Source: Actinomycetes bacterium
GTDB lineage: Bacteria > Actinomycetota > Actinomycetes > S36-B12 > GCA-2699445
Direction: 5' to 3'
NCBI GenBank assembly: GCA_022600255.1
Contig: JAHZKU010000081.1
Coordinates: 1-7,573, forward strand
DNA: 7,573 nucleotides
Below the pieces are notes generated by a model. It was given only the letters and a program-made list of their open reading frames with translations. It was not told where the DNA came from and did no database searches. Numbering within the stretch: position 1 is the first letter of the stretch; the number at the start of each line of letters is the position of its first letter. Below are positions 1 to 6,274 of the stretch, piece by piece. The position numbers and the translations under genes were made by a program.

Positions 1-713
1 ACCTGCCCCCGGGAAGCGACTGTCTGGACGTCGGATCGGGACGCGGCACGATCGCGGTGTGGCTGGCACATTCGCTTCCGAGCGGACAGGTTACGGCAGT
101 CGATCTGGACCACGAAGCCTTCCTGGATGATCGGCCACCGAATCTCACCCTCGAGACTGGCGATATCCGCCAATTACCGTTGCCGTCTGCCGCCTTCGAC
201 CTGATCCATGGCCGGGCAATCCTGGGGTTCATCCCGACCAGGGTGGATTTGCTAACAGAGTTCTTTTCAGCAATCAAACCCGGTGGAGCGATCCTGTTGA
301 CTGAGATGGATTTCGGCAAGATTGCAGCCGGGCCCGACAAAGTCTGGGCCGCGTTCTGGACCTCCTATCTCGCGTTCGCCGATGCACAGGACTGGGACCT
401 GCGACTCGGCGGCAAACTTCCACACATGCTTGCCCAAGCCGGGTTTGTTGATGTTGATTGTCGCCACATCGCCCCAACCCTGAATATCGCGTCGCAAACC
501 GCCAGCGGCGCAGAGGCCCGCACCTGGTCCCTAACACTGGCTACCCTGGCCCCTAAGCTGATCGGAGGTGGATTCATGGCCGAGTCACAACTCAGCGCCG
601 CGATCGACGTCATTCGCAATCCGAACGCGTACACCCCCGGACCCGGTTTCGGAGTCGTGACCGCCAGAAAACCTATTGCCGGTGCTGATCACTCAACACA
701 GGGCAGCGCCTAA
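1..713 (+). CDS. Class I SAM-dependent methyltransferase (5' end cut off by window)
   Basis: The reading frame is open from base 3 and ends at TAA 711-713, giving 236 visible residues; the true start lies before the window, and the GTG at 57 falls inside motif I and cannot be the start. Counting from base 3, the SAM-binding motif I is LDVGSGRG (residues 8-15), followed by helix A and strand 2 ending in VTAVDLD (30-36), whose first Asp should bind the SAM ribose. GDIRQLP (53-59) matches the adenine-contact region, AFDLIHGR (64-71) is strand 4, and IKPGG (91-95) is the usual turn before strand 5. This is a UbiE/Methyltransf_11-like Rossmann fold with all core motifs intact. The C-terminal half, which sets substrate choice, is not recognisable, so the acceptor is unknown. 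It is probably cytosolic. The next gene starts 270 bases downstream, so it is probably not in the same operon. Confidence 0.88.
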   Translation, partial: LPPGSDCLDVGSGRGTIAVWLAHSLPSGQVTAVDLDHEAFLDDRPPNLTLETGDIRQLPLPSAAFDLIHGRAILGFIPTRVDLLTEFFSAIKPGGAILLTEMDFGKIAAGPDKVWAAFWTSYLAFADAQDWDLRLGGKLPHMLAQAGFVDVDCRHIAPTLNIASQTASGAEARTWSLTLATLAPKLIGGGFMAESQLSAAIDVIRNPNAYTPGPGFGVVTARKPIAGADHSTQGSA

Positions 714-765
714 GCCAAGGACACAAAGGCGGTCCCCACTCGCATCAGCCCTGCCGATCAAGCCC

Positions 766-793
766 CCCCGAGTCAGTCGGACAAGAATCGGGG
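766..793. terminator. Possible weak stem-loop after the methyltransferase
   Basis: CCCCGA (766-771) and TCGGGG (788-793) are perfect 6-bp inverted arms around a 16-base loop, 52 bases after the methyltransferase stop. There is no T-run behind it. Actinobacterial terminators often lack one, but the long loop makes this only a tentative call. Confidence 0.2.
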
Positions 794-954
794 CGACACA
801 GAACGCCGCCCTTCGAGGAGAAGCAACGACTACTTATCCTTTTTGCTCGCATACAGCGTGACCATACTCGTCGGGTTCTCGATCACTACTCCGAAAACTC
901 GTAGGGGAGGTCCTAGCATTCTGACTGTCGCCTCACACCGACGCGTTCGCGTAC

Positions 955-971
955 GCTGGAAGGAATCCAGC
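955..971. repeat. Inverted repeat just before the small membrane protein gene
   Basis: GCTGGA (955-960) and TCCAGC (966-971) form perfect 6-bp arms around AGGAA. The repeat ends two bases before the AGGGAGGG Shine-Dalgarno and 12 bases before the GTG start. It could be an operator or a 5'-UTR hairpin touching the ribosome site. A TACGCT hexamer at 952-957 fits the TANNNT -10 pattern and overlaps the left arm, but no matching -35 was found. Function is inferred from position only. Confidence 0.35.
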
Positions 972-972
972 T

Positions 973-980
973 AGGGAGGG
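973..980 (+). promoter_or_regulatory. Shine-Dalgarno for the small membrane protein
   Basis: AGGGAGGG lies directly before the GTG at 984; the core GGAGG (975-979) leaves a 4-base spacer, slightly short. It is the best ribosome site in this part of the plus strand and fixes the start of the 104-residue protein. Confidence 0.6.
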
Positions 981-983
981 TCC

Positions 984-1298
984 GTGCCGACATCGCAGTC
1001 GCGCCAAGCCGAACAACAAGCCGCGTTCCGCGCGTGGAAACGCCTTTGGTGGCTCGGCTTCACCGTTGGGGTGCTCCTCGCGATCTCCCTAGGGACACTC
1101 GCGATCGGGTTCTGGGAGTTCAGCACGGATCCGGACACCAGTTTCACGAGCGACTTCCTGGTGATCAACGCATTCCTGTTCGCTGTGCTCTTATTCGCTT
1201 TCCTGCGGGTGTCTCGGGTCGTGCGCGATCGGGCCCCCCGCGCGGCCCCGCCATCAGCCAAGTCGGTTGGACGCAAAGGCACCGGCGCCAGCGCGTAG
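984..1298 (+). CDS. Small two-helix membrane protein of unknown function
   Basis: A 104-residue protein starts at GTG behind a strong Shine-Dalgarno and ends at TAG 1296-1298. Two hydrophobic segments are clear: about residues 21-43 (rich in W, L, V, I, G) and 57-75. The N-terminal side of helix 1 is basic (R16, K19, R20) and so is the segment after helix 2 (R75, R78, R81, R83), while the short loop 44-56 is acidic. The positive-inside rule therefore predicts both ends in the cytoplasm with a short loop outside. The C-terminal tail is Ala/Pro/Lys/Arg-rich and probably disordered. No catalytic motif, Cys pair or lipobox is present. The VKOR gene follows on the same strand 127 bases later, which allows but does not prove a shared role. 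I do not recognise the family; coding is supported by the ribosome site and the coherent topology. Confidence 0.72.
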   Translation: MPTSQSRQAEQQAAFRAWKRLWWLGFTVGVLLAISLGTLAIGFWEFSTDPDTSFTSDFLVINAFLFAVLLFAFLRVSRVVRDRAPRAAPPSAKSVGRKGTGASA

Positions 1299-1368
1299 GG
1301 GCACGCGAAAGCACCATCACCGCGGTTACCATTCGACAACAACCCCGCGCGCGCGCCTCGGCTGGCCA

Positions 1369-1374
1369 TACAAT
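1369..1374 (+). promoter_or_regulatory. Possible -10 element ahead of VKOR
   Basis: TACAAT closely matches the TATAAT/TANNNT -10 consensus and would start a transcript near 1381, about 45 bases before the VKOR ATG. No -35 is visible at 16-19 bases upstream, where there is an alternating CG tract (about 1346-1356). The call rests on the hexamer alone. Confidence 0.3.
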
Positions 1375-1425
1375 CACGAGGCAGGCGGGCTGTCTGTATC
1401 CGCAAAGACTGGTATTGGATGAAAG

Positions 1426-2040
1426 ATGTCTGTTGAGACCGCCGCGGAACCGGAGCGCCGGTTCATCCCGACCTACCGATACCGGGGCACCTGGATAGAA
1501 ACCCTGATATCGAGCCTCCTGGGCCTGGTTGCCTCATTCGTACTGTCCATGGATGCGATCATCCTGGCCCAAGATGGCGACGCCGAACTCTCCTGCAACA
1601 TCAACGAGAAGATCTCTTGTGGCGCTGTCGGCGTGAGCTGGCAAGCAGAACTACTCGGCTTTCCAAACGCTTTCCTAGGGTTGATCGCCGAGCCTGTCAT
1701 CATCACGATTGCGGTCGCGTCTATCGCTGGGGTCTTGTTTCCCCGGTGGTTCATGCTGGGCGCCCAAGTGGTGAGTTCCATCGGCTTCGTCTTCGCGCTG
1801 TGGCTGTTCCATCAGAGCTACTTTGAGATCGGGCGCCTGTGCCCTTACTGCCTGCTGATCACCGGCACCACCACCTTGATCTTCTTCGCATTTACCCGGG
1901 TGAACGTCCTTGAAGGGAACTTCGGCACAGGGATTCGGGACCGTTTTGGAACCGCGTTCCGCGTCTACCACGCCGATATCATCACCGCCGTTCTCCTGAT
2001 CGCGGTGATTGCCGCCATGGTGGTGTTCCGCTACCTATAG
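1426..2040 (+). CDS. Vitamin K epoxide reductase (VKOR) family membrane protein
   Basis: A 204-residue integral membrane protein, the usual length for a bacterial VKOR without a fused thioredoxin domain. In bacteria this family reoxidises a periplasmic DsbA-like protein and passes electrons to quinone, so it drives disulfide formation in exported proteins. All redox residues are visible: the outer-loop pair C57 and C65 (CNINEKISC), the conserved Ser S71 followed by WQAELLGFPN, and the active-site CPYC (C139-C142) at the start of a late helix. Hydrophobic segments lie near 24-47, 81-105, 109-133, 141-158 and 183-203, giving the expected five helices. The loop spacing and the WQAELxGFPN segment are typical of actinobacterial VKORs. 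ATG 1426 has only a weak upstream GGA (1417-1419) as ribosome site. No DsbA partner is in the window; the upstream neighbour is a small membrane protein. The product faces a convergent GNAT gene. Confidence 0.95.
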   Translation: MSVETAAEPERRFIPTYRYRGTWIETLISSLLGLVASFVLSMDAIILAQDGDAELSCNINEKISCGAVGVSWQAELLGFPNAFLGLIAEPVIITIAVASIAGVLFPRWFMLGAQVVSSIGFVFALWLFHQSYFEIGRLCPYCLLITGTTTLIFFAFTRVNVLEGNFGTGIRDRFGTAFRVYHADIITAVLLIAVIAAMVVFRYL

Positions 2041-2064
2041 CCGACTGCTGCCTTGGCCGTCACC

Positions 2065-2112
2065 CGGTCGACCAAACTCCCGATTCCGCCGAGACTGGCA
2101 AATGGTCGACCG
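2065..2112. terminator. Inverted repeat between convergent VKOR and GNAT genes
   Basis: CGGTCGACCA (2065-2074) and TGGTCGACCG (2103-2112) are perfect 10-bp inverted arms 28 bases apart. Each arm contains the 8-bp palindrome GGTCGACC, so the two copies are also direct repeats. It sits between two converging stop codons, where a bidirectional terminator is expected. There is no T-run and the loop is long, so a protein-binding site is an alternative. Confidence 0.4.
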
Positions 2113-2149
2113 CCCTCCCGTGGACTGTCGTGGCTCGACCCAGAACCGG

Positions 2150-2731
2150 CTAGGCCAACCTTTTGGCCATCTCGTCATACTTCTCGAACCCGTAGAGCCA
2201 CCGGAAAGGCCAAGCGGACTTGGTGGCCGTCACCACAAATCCGAGCCGTTCGTAGAGCGCTTTAGCCCTGGAGTTGGTGTCAACGACGGACAGAGAGACA
2301 GTGGCGAACCCCCGCTCACGCGCCACACTCTCTGTCTCCCGAAGCAGGGCCGCACCCACACCCTTGCCGCGGGCCGTTGGCGCCACGCAGATCCAATCGA
2401 CGTGCAGGGCTCCCGGCGCTGGCTTGTCGTCCAAGGGTGCCACCAAGGCCAACCGCACCACCCCGCCCAGCAAACCGTAGATCTCGCGGGCTCCCCGCCA
2501 CTCACCGGTCTTGGTGGGATGGTCCTGATCCACCAACATCAAGATGCCGAGCAACTCGTCATCCTCGACCGCGCTGAGCATCGCGTCCGAATCCATCATG
2601 TGGGTGACGAACCGTTTGCCTTTTTCCGCGTCACCCAGCAGCGGTCGCTTCAGCTTTTGACCAAATCCCGCCCAGAACAACTCGGCGGCTTGCGAGCGCA
2701 GCTCGGGAGGTAACCCGCGGATGATCTTCAT
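2150..2731 (-). CDS. GNAT-family N-acetyltransferase
   Basis: A 193-residue acetyltransferase from ATG 2731 to TAG 2150-2152. GNAT enzymes move an acetyl group from acetyl-CoA to an amine. Motif A is VDWICVAPTARGKGVG (111-126), where R121-G-K-G-V-G is the acetyl-CoA pyrophosphate loop, followed by helix AALLRETESVA. Motif B is NSRAKALYERLGF (153-165), with Y160 at the usual general-acid position. The N-terminal 60 residues hold the usual acceptor-side helices, and 80-108 carries an insertion before strand 4. A GTG at 2779 would add 16 residues, but ATG 2731 has TACGAT exactly six bases in front, fitting a leaderless start, and begins at the first fold-like residues (MKIIRGLPP). The substrate cannot be read from sequence. 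It is cytosolic and transcribed away from the deacetylase gene. Confidence 0.9.
   Translation of the reverse strand: MKIIRGLPPELRSQAAELFWAGFGQKLKRPLLGDAEKGKRFVTHMMDSDAMLSAVEDDELLGILMLVDQDHPTKTGEWRGAREIYGLLGGVVRLALVAPLDDKPAPGALHVDWICVAPTARGKGVGAALLRETESVARERGFATVSLSVVDTNSRAKALYERLGFVVTATKSAWPFRWLYGFEKYDEMAKRLA
2153..2168. repeat. Short hairpin at the 3' end of the GNAT gene
   Basis: GGCCAA and TTGGCC are 6-bp perfect arms around a CCTT tetraloop, lying over the last codons of the GNAT gene. It may stabilise the transcript end or assist termination. No T-run follows on either strand, so its role is uncertain. Confidence 0.25.
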
Positions 2732-2737
2732 GCTGGC

Positions 2738-2743
2738 ATCGTA
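2738..2743 (-). promoter_or_regulatory. Leaderless -10 element of the GNAT gene
   Basis: Read on the minus strand this is TACGAT, followed by six bases (GCCAGC) and then the ATG at 2731. A start site 6-7 bases after the -10 would put the ATG at or next to the first base of the transcript, the arrangement common in actinobacterial leaderless genes. No ribosome site is seen before this ATG, which agrees. No clear -35 was found. Confidence 0.5.
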
Positions 2744-2829
2744 ACCGGGTTGGGTATCCCTTGGCCGATCTGGCGCCACGTCAGCTGCCGACCTGCCAGA
2801 GGAGGATTCCCAGCGCCCACGACGTCAAC

Positions 2830-2860
2830 TTGCCCGATGCCCAACTCCAGAAGGTACGAT
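2830..2860 (+). promoter_or_regulatory. Leaderless promoter of the polysaccharide deacetylase
   Basis: TTGCCC (2830-2835) can serve as -35 and TACGAT (2855-2860) as -10, with a 19-base spacer, slightly long. The -10 is followed by CTCTGG and then ATG 2867, so transcription should begin on the ATG. An AGAAGG at 2849-2854 could instead act as a ribosome site, but its 12-base spacing is long. The -10 copies exactly the hexamer and distance seen in front of the divergent GNAT gene. Confidence 0.5.
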
Positions 2861-2866
2861 CTCTGG

Positions 2867-3709
2867 ATGGGTCTACGCGGTGTCACGGAGCTGGTGGCAG
2901 CCGCCGTCGCAACACTGTCCTTGGCCAGCTGCACGGAGCCGGTTAACCCAGACAGCACCCCCGGTGACAACACGAGTGCGGCCGAAAGCGTGGACAGCCT
3001 AATCCCGGCCGCAACGCCGGATGCGCAGGCAGGTAAGCCGGCTCCCCGGCCCGGCGCTGCCAGCCTGGCAGCGTCGCCTCCGACCCGCGTGAACCCACCA
3101 GCGGTTAAGGCCGATCGTGCCCGGACGGTCAAACGGATCAAGACCAAGAATCGCGTCGTGTTCTTCACCATCGACGATGGCGGTGTAGAGGAAGCTGCTA
3201 CGGCTCGGCTCCTTGTGCGCAAGGGCATCCCGGTAACTGCGTTTCTCACCGAGGAGTACGTTTCACAAAACCCCGAGTTCTATCAAGGCATCTCCAAGAC
3301 AGACAAACAGGTTATTCAAAACCACACCGTCACGCACCCGCAACTCCCCCTGCTGAATCTGGCTGGGCAAGAGGCCGAGATCTGCGGAGCCAACCGCTGG
3401 CTCTCGGATCTTTACGGAAAAAAGCCATGGCTCCTGCGCCCGCCCTATGGCGAATCGAATGCGACCACCGAAGTCGCGGCCCGCAATTGCGGTCTGGACT
3501 ATGTGGTGCTGTGGACAATCAACATGCCGGAGGGCGGGAAAGGCCGATTCCAATACAGTCAAGGCGATGAACTGGCACCTGGCGACATCATTCTGGCGCA
3601 TTGGCGGCCCAATCTGCATCAAGATCTGAAGCGGGCCCTGCGCGAGATCCGGCGGCAAGGGTTTCAAGTCGCGGCCTTGCAGAACTACCTGCCCCGGGTG
3701 CAGCGCTGA
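2867..3709 (+). CDS. Secreted polysaccharide deacetylase lipoprotein (NodB domain, CE4)
   Basis: A 280-residue predicted lipoprotein. Residues 1-21 form a signal peptide ending in the lipobox LASC, with C22 the likely lipidated residue, so the mature enzyme should sit on the outer face of the membrane. A Pro/Ala/Asp-rich linker (23-95) leads to a NodB domain (96-275). Motif 1 is TIDDGG (101-106): D103 catalytic base, D104 metal ligand. Motif 2 is HTVTH (153-157), with metal ligands H153 and H157. Motif 3 is RPPYG (191-195). Motif 5 is IILAH, with catalytic H245. Members remove acetyl groups from N-acetylated sugars such as peptidoglycan or chitin; the real substrate is unknown. Motif 4 is altered (see findings). 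ATG 2867 is chosen for the lipoprotein signal and the leaderless -10; ATG 2837 would give a longer, more basic N-terminus (with RR) and cannot be excluded. It converges on the amidohydrolase gene. Confidence 0.92.
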   Translation: MGLRGVTELVAAAVATLSLASCTEPVNPDSTPGDNTSAAESVDSLIPAATPDAQAGKPAPRPGAASLAASPPTRVNPPAVKADRARTVKRIKTKNRVVFFTIDDGGVEEAATARLLVRKGIPVTAFLTEEYVSQNPEFYQGISKTDKQVIQNHTVTHPQLPLLNLAGQEAEICGANRWLSDLYGKKPWLLRPPYGESNATTEVAARNCGLDYVVLWTINMPEGGKGRFQYSQGDELAPGDIILAHWRPNLHQDLKRALREIRRQGFQVAALQNYLPRVQR

Positions 3710-3765
3710 TCATCTTGGATAGCCGGCCCAGCGCGACCGTACTGGCTACCCGCCACATACCCGCC

Positions 3766-3779
3766 CGCGAGTGCTCGCG
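3766..3779. terminator. Possible hairpin terminator between converging genes
   Basis: CGCGAG and CTCGCG form a perfect 6-bp G/C-rich stem around TG, in the 115-base gap between the deacetylase stop and the amidohydrolase stop. A second, looser pair (TAGCC 3720-3724 and GGCTA 3744-3748) lies before it. No T-run is present. Position between two convergent ends is the main support. Confidence 0.35.
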
Positions 3780-3824
3780 CGACGCTGACCGCCTCGAGAG
3801 TATCTGATCCCCCGAATCACCTTG

Positions 3825-5105
3825 CTAGGCCTCAGCCAAGCCTGCCCAGCCGCCGGTTCGCTCAGGAGCGCGACCACCGCGCCCATTCTCGGCGAGCAGT
3901 CCCAGCACGGCCGTCGCGGCCAGAGTCTTCGCGCCAATCGCAATACAACGTTCATCGACGTCAAAATGAGAGTTGTGCAGATCCAACCGTTCGGCATCGG
4001 CTGGATCGTGAGTTCCGAGTCGCAGATACGCGCCCGGTGCGGCGTTGGTCATCCAACCGAAGGAGTCCCCACCCCAAGAGTGTTCCGTTTCGCCCACCGC
4101 CTGCGTACCCACCAGTTGGCGAGCCGCCGTTGCCATGGTGTGCATCGCTTGCGCATCGTTAACCACAGGCGGCACACCTTGCACGTAGTTCACCTCGCAC
4201 TGGGCGGACGACCCCGCAAGTGCGTCAGCGAGGGCAGCATCTAGTTCCCCCCGGACCCTTTCCCAGGTTTGCCGGTCTCGGGAACGCACTGACCCGGTCA
4301 GGAACGCCGAGGACGGGATCACGTTGGCGGCCGCACCTGCATGGACTGCGCCAAACACGAGCCGACAAGCGTCGTGACCGCCGAGTCGATCCGACAGCAG
4401 TGATGGCAGGGTGGTGATGACGTGTGCCACCACTGTTACTAGATCAACGGTGAGGTGCGGCCTGGCCGTGTGGCCGCCAGGACCCCGCAGGGTGATCTCC
4501 AGCCAGTCCGAGGCGCTCGTAATCGGGCCGACTCGGGAACCAACCCGGCCCACGTCTTTCTTCGGGTCACAATGCAGCGCGTAGACCGCGGCTACGTCAT
4601 TGAGCCAACCGGACTCGACCACCTCCACGGCGCCACCGGGAACACTCTCCTCCCCCGGCTCGAACACCAGGCGGACCCGGCCAGGCAGTTGCCCGACCTC
4701 GGCCAAGTCCTGCAAAACTAACCCGGCCCCTAAGACCACCGCCGTGTGCACATCGTGCCCACAGGCATGGGCCACTCCTTCGTTGCGCGACCGGTACGTG
4801 ACATCAGTCTTAGCATCGGGCATCGCCAAGGCATCGATGTCTGCGCGCAACGCGACTACGGGCCCACCTGAACCGATCTCACAAACCAGGCCGGTCCCTG
4901 AGTCCAATATCTGCGGAATCAACCCGGCCAACTGCAATCGTTCGGCGAGGGCATCCGTGGTCGCTACTTCTTTGAAGCTCAGCTCAGGCTCGGCGTGGAG
5001 TCGGCGCCGGAACGCAATGAGTTCCTCGTTGCGGCTATCGACGCCGATTGCGATGCGGGAGACCGTGTCTTCTGCGAGTTGTGTCCCGGGTGGGCCTTCG
5101 GTCAC
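3825..5105 (-). CDS. M20-family amidohydrolase / metallopeptidase (M20D type)
   Basis: A 426-residue enzyme of the M20D group, which includes IAA-amino acid hydrolases, hippuricase-like aminoacylases and N-acetyl-diaminopimelate deacetylases; these cleave an amide bond with a two-metal centre. Motifs in order: RRRLHAEPELSF (33-44), LRADIDAL (86-93), HACGHDVHTA (113-122) with metal ligands C115 and H117, EPGEE (149-153) with the catalytic and metal Glu pair, ALH with H178, GPGGHTARP (208-216) in the dimerisation domain, ANVIP (260-264), and LHNSHFDVDE (376-385) with final ligand H377. All expected metal ligands are present. The usual GGEDF is GGDSF here. The length is slightly above normal because of a Gly/Arg-rich C-terminal tail. 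The GTG start overlaps the upstream ligase stop as GTGA, with AGGA nine bases before it, so translation is probably coupled. No signal peptide, so it should be cytosolic. The exact substrate is not readable. Confidence 0.93.
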   Translation of the reverse strand: MTEGPPGTQLAEDTVSRIAIGVDSRNEELIAFRRRLHAEPELSFKEVATTDALAERLQLAGLIPQILDSGTGLVCEIGSGGPVVALRADIDALAMPDAKTDVTYRSRNEGVAHACGHDVHTAVVLGAGLVLQDLAEVGQLPGRVRLVFEPGEESVPGGAVEVVESGWLNDVAAVYALHCDPKKDVGRVGSRVGPITSASDWLEITLRGPGGHTARPHLTVDLVTVVAHVITTLPSLLSDRLGGHDACRLVFGAVHAGAAANVIPSSAFLTGSVRSRDRQTWERVRGELDAALADALAGSSAQCEVNYVQGVPPVVNDAQAMHTMATAARQLVGTQAVGETEHSWGGDSFGWMTNAAPGAYLRLGTHDPADAERLDLHNSHFDVDERCIAIGAKTLAATAVLGLLAENGRGGRAPERTGGWAGLAEA

Positions 5106-6235
5106 TGGATCACGTCCTGGCTGAACTCGTTCATCAGCGATTGCACAACATCAGACAATGAGCCGCTCTCGTCCAAGACCGCCCGTTGCCGCGCATAACT
5201 CCCGCCAACACTCAAGATGGTGTTGATGTCAGCCAACTCCGCCACACAGTTCAGCTTCGTGGCCGTGGGTTGTAGTCGGCTCAACCAATCGCGAATGTCA
5301 TCTTTGATCGCACGCGCGGCCCCGGTCTGGTCAATCAGTTCCGCATCAAGGCCGTACCGGGCGGCCCGCCACTTGTTCTCCCGAACGACCCACCCGATCG
5401 TCTCGGCCGGGGCGGTTCGGTCATCAATCGCCTGGTCCAGATAGTCCACGAGACACTGCGCCAACGCCGCCAAGGCAGCGGTTTCCCGCAGGGTGGCCAG
5501 GCTGTCGCACATCCGAAACTCCAACGTTCCATAGAGGGCATGTGGCCGCAGGTCCCACCAAATCTCACGTACGGTGTGGATCGATGAGCTGGCGATCATG
5601 GCATCGATGAACGCTGCGTAGTGCTCCCAATCGGCAAACAGGGACGGCAGCCCCGCCGTGGGCATGGCCTCGAAAATCTTGCTGCGTACTGAGGCCAATC
5701 CGGTCTCCTCAGATTCCCAGAACGGACTCGAGGCCGATAGGGCGATGAAGTGGGGCAGGAATCCGGTGAGGTGATTCATGATGTGAATCACCTTGTCCGC
5801 GTCGCCGACCCCCACGTGAAAGTGGGTGCCATGAATCTGCAGCCGCTCGGCGGGCCAGCGAATCCGATTCACCAACTGGTCATATCGTTCGCTGGGGCTG
5901 CGCACTAAGGTTTTAGGGTCGGCGAACGGATGGACCCCGCCGCCGATCAGGGCCAAACCGTGTTTGTCGAGCTCATCAGATACTTCGGACACGGTGGCCG
6001 CTAGATCATCGCGCGCCTGGGCAGCCGTCAGGTTTACCCCCGTGATGATCTCGATGGTGGACAGGAACAGTTCGTGTTTTGCCTTGGGGTGCTCCACCTC
6101 TTGGTGGCGATCAGTGAGGGCTCCGATGATCTCGTTGGATGCTGGGACCAACTGGCCGGTTTGCCGATCGACGATACCCAGTTCGATCTCCACACCAAGA
6201 GATCGTCGAGGCGAGGGGTTGAACTCAAGTCCCAT
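5102..6235 (-). CDS. GCS2/YbdK-family carboxylate-amine ligase (glutamate-cysteine ligase-like)
   Basis: A 377-residue ATP-dependent ligase of the GCS2 family, YbdK type. The E. coli member shows weak glutamate-cysteine ligase activity; the physiological product of most members is not known. Motifs: GVEIELG (14-20) near the N-terminus, ALIGGGVHPF (95-104), GTHFHVGVG (136-144), SASSPFWE (167-174) followed by TGLASVRSKIFEAMPTAG (178-195), WWDLRPHALYGTLEFRMCD (226-244), and ENKWRAARYG (286-295). Together these cover the metal/ATP and substrate regions of the family, with no obvious loss, and the length is normal. ATG 6235 is chosen because AAGGAG (6247-6252) precedes it; a TTG at 6262 would add nine residues but has no ribosome site. 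Its stop TGA (5102-5104) overlaps the amidohydrolase GTG. A promoter lies about 40 bases upstream. Actinomycetes usually use mycothiol instead of glutathione, so a role in glutathione synthesis should not be assumed. Confidence 0.92.
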   Translation of the reverse strand: MGLEFNPSPRRSLGVEIELGIVDRQTGQLVPASNEIIGALTDRHQEVEHPKAKHELFLSTIEIITGVNLTAAQARDDLAATVSEVSDELDKHGLALIGGGVHPFADPKTLVRSPSERYDQLVNRIRWPAERLQIHGTHFHVGVGDADKVIHIMNHLTGFLPHFIALSASSPFWESEETGLASVRSKIFEAMPTAGLPSLFADWEHYAAFIDAMIASSSIHTVREIWWDLRPHALYGTLEFRMCDSLATLRETAALAALAQCLVDYLDQAIDDRTAPAETIGWVVRENKWRAARYGLDAELIDQTGAARAIKDDIRDWLSRLQPTATKLNCVAELADINTILSVGGSYARQRAVLDESGSLSDVVQSLMNEFSQDVIQ

Positions 6236-6246
6236 GTCCGCAACGA

Positions 6247-6252
6247 CTCCTT
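6247..6252 (-). promoter_or_regulatory. Shine-Dalgarno of the carboxylate-amine ligase
   Basis: Read on the minus strand this is AAGGAG, 11 bases before ATG 6235. It decides between ATG 6235 and the longer TTG 6262 start. Confidence 0.65.
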
Positions 6253-6274
6253 GTCGGATCAACAGTGCGCATTC

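Noticed and set aside
676..861. Short plus-strand frame overlapping the end of the first methyltransferase
   Set aside because: Starts inside the methyltransferase gene without a ribosome site and encodes a low-complexity basic peptide.
1346..1356. Alternating CG tract that could form Z-DNA
   Set aside because: Only about 11 bases long and expected by chance in high-GC DNA; no reason to assign a function.
971..1405. Minus-strand open frame (144 codons) opposite the small membrane protein
   Set aside because: Arg/Ala-rich, no start signal, and the plus strand has a strong Shine-Dalgarno plus coherent membrane topology.
2009..2713. Long plus-strand open frame (234 codons) across the GNAT gene
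   Set aside because: It is antisense to a gene with clear GNAT motifs, has no ribosome site, and its translation is Pro/Arg/His-rich without recognisable domains; a high-GC shadow.
2798..2806. Strong Shine-Dalgarno-like AGAGGAGGA in the divergent region
   Set aside because: No ATG, GTG or TTG lies at a usable distance downstream, so it does not mark a gene start.
2837..2860. Possible Tat signal (SRRYDL) if the deacetylase began at ATG 2837
   Set aside because: The position after RR-x is Asp instead of a hydrophobic residue, no ribosome site precedes 2837, and the leaderless -10 points to ATG 2867.
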